Shown: one piece after another, positions 59,661 to 64,000 of the stretch | Numbering within the stretch: position 1 is the first letter of the stretch | Layout of the letters: each line of letters begins with the position of its first letter | Source of the DNA: Marsupella aquatica | Lineage: Eukaryota; Marchantiophyta | Length of the DNA stretch: 64,000 nucleotides | Direction: 5' to 3' | Assembly (NCBI GenBank): GCA_973895155.1 | Contig: OZ316895.1 | Coordinates: 21,700,001-21,764,000 of the forward strand | Made by a program: the position numbers and the translations under genes | The notes under the pieces: model-generated | The model's database searches: none | Told to the model about the DNA's origin: nothing | The model's input: only the letters and a program-made list of their open reading frames with translations

Positions 59661-61406
59661 TCTACATCTATAATATGCAATGTCGCCAAAAAGTACTTTC
59701 GTCTGCTTACAAAATTGAAAATGGAGGGAATCAAGCTAAACCGTCAGATTATTTTTAAGTTTTTTGTGTACTCTTGGATTGATTCACCAAGAGTGTCAAA
59801 TGATATACTTCTCTCTATAATATAATACACAGTATATGAGGTATTTCTTATGTACATTCTTATGTGACATCATCTAAAATGTTTCTTTCTCTTTTATTAA
59901 TAAGTTACACACATCCCAACCATAAACTTTTGGGGCATGTCAAATGTTTTGGATTTTGCATAGAATATGATTATAAGGTACATCTCCAAACAATAATTGT
60001 CACTGAGGGACAATTGGGGTCGTAGTATATCTATTACTGTCCCAGGGTATATGAATACCCTGGAGACTTGAAGCCACAAGGAAGGGAGAGGGTCGGTTTT
60101 CAAAGATAAAAGGGAAAAGCCACAAGGAGGGAGAGGGGAGAGGTTGGTTTCTAAAGATAAAGGGACAAAACGAAGTTAAATAAAGTTGAGTACATGGAAA
60201 AAACTGCAAAGCAAGAAAAGGATAGAGGGGATAATATTTTTGCCAGCCAAGAGCTTTCCATGATGGAAAACTTATAGTTTTTTGTGCATAAAAATACTTA
60301 TTTATCAAAATCTTGAAAAATGGAACATTAAAACAAAAAGTGTTTCCCTCCTCCACATCGTTGTCTTGCCTCAACATTTCTGTCTTGCTTCTGCCTTGAC
60401 ATTTTCACTCTCTTCAACATTCTTGCCTGGCCTTCACATCTTCCTTTGCCTCTACATCCTTGCCTCGCCTCAAATTCTTGGGCATTGGGCTATCACACAA
60501 TAAGGGATCCCATCCATTCATGGGATCATCTGCTTACAGTTGCAAGATTCAGCCCGGTTCAACCTCAACCATTGGATGGAAAAGAAGTTTTTTGTGGCCC
60601 TTGATCTGCAAAACTCCATTAATAGCTCTGGATACTGTCTCCTCTAACGCCCTTTCAGTATGTTGGGTTTCTCCCACTTTGCCTTTTGTGTCTGTCTTTT
60701 TGCTTTTATTTCCTTTAATTTATTTCTGAACATTGCCTTAATTTCTCCATAATTATTTGTCTTTTGCCTTGCTTTGACATTGCTTTGACCTCGCTTGACA
60801 TCTTTGCCTCTCCTCGACATCTTGCCCTTGCCTCAACATCTTCGCATCTCCTCGACATCTTACCCTCTCCTCAACATCTTTGTCTCTCCTTGACATCCTT
60901 GACATCTGGCTCTTGCCTCGACATCTTGCCCTCATCTAAACATTTTTGCCTCGCCTTGACATCTTTCTCTCCCCTGGACATCTTGCTCTTGCCTGGACAT
61001 CTTTGCCTCTCCTCGACATCTGGCCCTCCCCTGAACATCTTTGCATCTCCTTGACATCTTGCCCTCGCCTTGACATCTTCGCATCTCCTTGACATCTTCG
61101 TATGTCCTCAACATCTTACCCTCTCCTCAAAATCTTTGTCTCTCCTTGACATCTTGCCCTTGCCTCAACATCTTGCCCTCACTCGACATCTTGCCCTCAC
61201 CTCAAAATCTTGCCCTCACCTTGACATCTTGCCTTCACCTCAAAATTTTGCATTCACCTCGACATCCAGCCCTCACTTGCAATCTTGCCCTTACCTCAAC
61301 GTCTTGCCCTCACCTAGAAATTTTGCCCTCACTCAAAATCTTGCCCTCATCTCAACATCTTGACCTCACTCAACATCTTTCGTGCAACGCACGGGCATGG
61401 GGCTAG
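59661..61406 (+). mobile_element. Non-autonomous Helitron carrying a minisatellite
   Basis: 5' end TCTACATCTATAATATGC at 59661, preceded by A. The 3' end is CGTGCAACGCACGGGCATGG followed by GGCTAG at 61406, then T. The palindrome GTGCAACGCAC upstream of CTAG is the typical Helitron 3' hairpin. The first 100 bases match the 370-bp element at 2862-3231 (ACTTTCGTC(T/C)G, AACCGTCAGATTA), and the 3' ends also match. The insertion interrupts a 114-bp tandem repeat at an A/T site. No Rep or helicase frame is present; most of the inside is the minisatellite at 60345-61380. Confidence 0.75.
60345..61380. repeat. 19-bp minisatellite inside the Helitron
   Basis: Units of 18-19 bp with consensus TTGCCCTC(N)CCTCRACATC, imperfect, densest at 60770-61380, with a few scattered units from 60345. 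About 35-45 units in total. Open frames across it on both strands are artefacts of the period. Confidence 0.92.
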
Positions 61407-61470
61407 TCTAACACTATAATACCTCCGCACTTTTTGTCGTCATTGTCCGTTTATGAAATGCAGGGTGGGC
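61407..61470 (+). mobile_element. 5' end of a second Helitron, directly abutting the first
   Basis: TCTAACACTATAATACC starts at the base after the CTAG end of the preceding element. It matches the 5' end of the 2862-3231 element (TCTAACAATATAATAGG). No matching 3' end was found in the remaining 2.6 kb, so this copy is either truncated or extends past the window, in which case it would contain the transposase gene below. Confidence 0.5.
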
Positions 61471-62204
61471 GAGAACCAACCATGGCCCTTAGAGATTTTT
61501 GGTCATGTTTTGGAGAGATTTTCTTGGTGGGGTCTCACTTGAAAGCTGTCGACTTAACAAGTCCCAAAAAGTCCAAAATGACTTGGTAGGACCTCAAACG
61601 TAGGATCGACTGGGTTTAGTATGACTTTGCCGGCCCTGCACCTTACCCTATTGTAGAACGGCAAAAAACTACGTTGGAGCGAGGATAGGGAGAACTTATT
61701 GTGTGCCCATTATTTGGACCCCACTTCATCGCTCACGGGAGGTGAAGTGTACCCATTATCTGGAGCCCACTGCTTATCTTGAGCCCACTGCATCGCTCAT
61801 GGGAGGCAAGGCAAGGCTCCCGTGAGTTCCCTGGCAAAAAGTCAGGGTGCCATTGCACCCAATGTTTATACATTGTGGTTGATTGGAATCCAAGCTATGA
61901 TGCGCTGCACTAAGAGGAGCGGAGAGTATCATTTGAGAGTGATGTGGACAATGTCCAGACATGCTGAGAACAATGTCATGGGTTTAGGGTGACTGTGCTG
62001 TGCGCTGGTAAATGCTGCGACGAGAGGATCTTTTGCCAGAGTTCAGGGTCCCATTCAATGCTCAGTTTTTCTCTCCATTCTGCTAAGGCGCTAACTAAAG
62101 GGATACATTCATGCGACTCTCGAGCAGCTACTAAGGGCTACATGCGGCGACCCAGCTGCTGCTTCGGGCTACATGCGACGATCTATTGTGAATAGAACTG
62201 CACT
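61471..62204. other. Short intergenic segment upstream of the transposase gene
   Basis: No gene. An imperfect tandem duplication at 61690-61810 has the unit CCCATTAT(T/C)TGGA.CCCAC followed by CATCGCTCA(C/T)GGGAGG. Probably contains the promoter or 5' region of the transposase gene. Confidence 0.4.
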
Positions 62205-64000
62205 ATGGAGGCAGAAGTCTGTGATGAAAATGAAGTGCCAGATTGGATGAGAGGGGATGCATATCCATTACACATTCCAGATCATGAGAGGCTTCCGTTG
62301 CCTCCAAGCAATGAGCTGCAGCGTCGTTTTGCAGTTTGGAATTCTGAGATTGAACAAGTTAATCCACTATTGAGAGGGAAGTCCCCACATGAGGTGGAAG
62401 AGGAGGCTACTCGTATTAGGCTTGGAGAATCTTTCTCCACTTTTAATGAATTTGATCGCTGCTTGGATTCATGGAGTGTGCTGCATGGGAGGGTGAGCCA
62501 CAGGCTGGCAACAAAATACAAGTTCAGAGTTAGAGTTTGTCGATTTGGACCTAACACCAGACCTCGTTGGAGAGGAAGCAATTCAAATTCAGGCCCAGAC
62601 TCTGAGATATATAGAAATTGCAGGCTTTCATGAAGCTGAATTTAGTAATTTGGCAAGATCCCAGGAAGATTGTGGTGACAAAGACATTGCAGGGGAACTG
62701 ACAACTACTCCAAGGCCCATCAATTCCACAGCACCATTACAAGAAATTGTGGCCAATACTATTCCACAGTCCATTGGAACTAACAATAACCGAAGAGAAT
62801 ACGTGGCACATACTAGGGAGTGGATCCCTGCAAGTTTTCCACAGCAACAGGCAGCAGGGGCGAAGCTGCGGAATCAGTCAAAAACCGGAGCATGTGAAGA
62901 GCAATGTCGGTTCTTGCCACCACAAGACAGTGACAACACTGAATTGATTCAGCCCTGCCCATTTCGAGTAAGATGTCAACGTGAGAAGGATGGGAAGTTT
63001 ACAATCACAGTATGCAATCTGCAGCATACATGTCCAGGTTACAAGCATAAGTGGCGAGGCCCTGTCCAAAAATCTGCATGGTTGGGTGTGACGCTAGCGC
63101 CTCGAGTAGTGCTAAATGTCCAAGTGCCAGTGAAGGAGATGTTAAATGGACTCAAGATGGACTACAAAAAGAGTTGTAGTTACCATCAGATGTGGCGGGC
63201 TCGAGATCTTGTTAGAGATTGGTACCTTGGTGGCCAGCGCCAGAGTTTCCTCCTAATCCCATCTTTGCTGGATAGAATGAAGGCTGTTGATCCAGAGTGT
63301 GTAGTGGATTGGTCTACTGTGGAAGGCAGTAGAGTTTTCAATCGAGCTTTCATATGCCCATCTGCAACCCGCACAACTTTACAGTACAGCCAACCTGTGG
63401 TGTGCATTGATGCTTGCCACACCAAGAATCGGAAGTATCCTATTCAACTTTTTGTAGCTACAACACTTGATGGAAACTCTCAAGTGAACATTCTATGTTA
63501 TGCCATTGCTCCTGTGGAAAATACTAACAATTGGACATGGTTTTTGTCATGGTTGGAGCGATCAGTTCATGGCATAGCAGACCCTACGATTCCATTGATT
63601 TCTGACAGACAGAAGGGCTTGCAAGCAGCTGTTCGAAATGTGTTCCCAACAAAAGTTCATGGCCACTGTGCCAACCATTTGAGAGCCAACGTTAGGAAAC
63701 GTCACGGCAAGGGAGCGGAACGAATCTTTCTGGCTTGTGTGTATGCCAACACTAAGAGACGGTAAGCTAAGGCCCAAGTCTAGTACAGTGAAATGTTTTA
63801 CTTTCAGTTTGACTAAGGAAGGGCTAAACCTTACAGAGATTGACTTTGCTTATACATTGGCATTCACATGGGCTGCAGGTTTGAGCTGTTGTTGGACCAC
63901 TTGTCATCATCTATCACAGACGGGGCTGAAGCAGTAAAGTACATCAGAGACATGGACGAGAATTGTTATGCTAGACATGCATTCCCCTTGCCCCGACTTG
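62205..64000 (+). mobile_element. MULE (Mutator-like) transposase gene, 3' end outside window
   Basis: The ATG frame at 62205-62633 encodes an N-terminal MuDR-like part (FSTFNEFDRCLDSWSVLHG, then KYKFRVRVC). The second frame, open from about 62545 to 63761, carries CPFRVRC and the MULE catalytic core. That core has VCIDACHTKNRKYPIQLF with the first Asp, FVATTLDGN, PLISDRQKGLQAAVRNVFP with the second Asp, and HCANHLRANV. An intron at 63762-63878 (G|GTAAGC ... CTGCAG|G) joins RR to FELLLDHLSSSI, which continues to the window edge. The two upstream frames are offset by one, so either an intron I cannot place or a frameshift separates them. A domesticated copy cannot be excluded. Confidence 0.8.

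Noticed and set aside
60345-61400. Regularly spaced repeats that could suggest a CRISPR array, and long Arg/Asp/Glu-rich minus-strand frames.
   Set aside because: Units of 18-19 bp are contiguous without unique spacers, and the genome is eukaryotic; this is a minisatellite and the frames follow its period.
1-64000. tRNA or rRNA genes.
   Set aside because: No segment combined an acceptable box A, box B and cloverleaf, and no rRNA-like sequence was noticed; a covariance-model scan would be needed to exclude them fully.

Overview
The window looks like nuclear DNA of a land plant, most likely a non-seed plant (bryophyte or lycophyte grade). Genes have spliceosomal introns of about 50-1100 bp, there is a plastid transcription factor (pTAC2), and most intergenic DNA is low-complexity or repetitive. 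A complete strumpellin (WASH complex) gene and expanded SERAC1-like alpha/beta-hydrolase genes also point away from flowering plants. The species cannot be fixed from sequence alone. Exon coordinates are my own reading of splice sites, reading frame and family conservation.

Layout: (1) 1-1872 (+), 3' part of a plant O-fucosyltransferase gene. (2) 2.3-5.8 kb, dispersed and tandem repeats, with a 370-bp Helitron inserted in a dispersed repeat. (3) 6787-10642 (+), complete four-exon pTAC2-like PPR-SMR gene. (4) 12473-15444 (-), complete four-exon 2-oxoglutarate/Fe(II) oxygenase with a GC-AG intron. (5) 15.5-24.4 kb, gene-poor repeats. (6) 24428-36770 (-), complete strumpellin/WASHC5 gene, 29 coding exons, 1182 aa, with a small possible divergent gene 92 bp from its start codon. 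(7) 37.2-42.7 kb, repeats including two MITE-like elements with apparent target duplications. (8) 42.7-58.1 kb, a cluster of three related modular genes. (9) 59.2-61.5 kb, a 1.75-kb Helitron carrying a 1-kb minisatellite, followed head-to-tail by another Helitron 5' end. (10) 62205-end (+), a MULE transposase gene running off the window.

The most unusual part is the 42.7-58.1 kb cluster. A SERAC1-like hydrolase gene (-) lies head-to-head with a second SERAC1-like hydrolase (+). The second is fused to a long C-terminal region, and that same region, with the same exon phases, is repeated about 7 kb downstream behind a completely different N-terminus: a degenerate GTPase-like segment followed by an AIG1/GIMAP-type GTPase. 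The shared region holds two copies of a roughly 44-residue module I do not recognise, then a roughly 290-residue domain I also do not recognise. The minus-strand hydrolase seems to end in one divergent copy of the small module. One hydrolase has lost its nucleophilic serine (GHSxG to GHGLG). The other keeps the serine, but a one-base deletion puts its conserved His motif out of frame. The layout resembles the swapping of N-terminal domains seen in innate-immune receptor families. The immune role is inference only.
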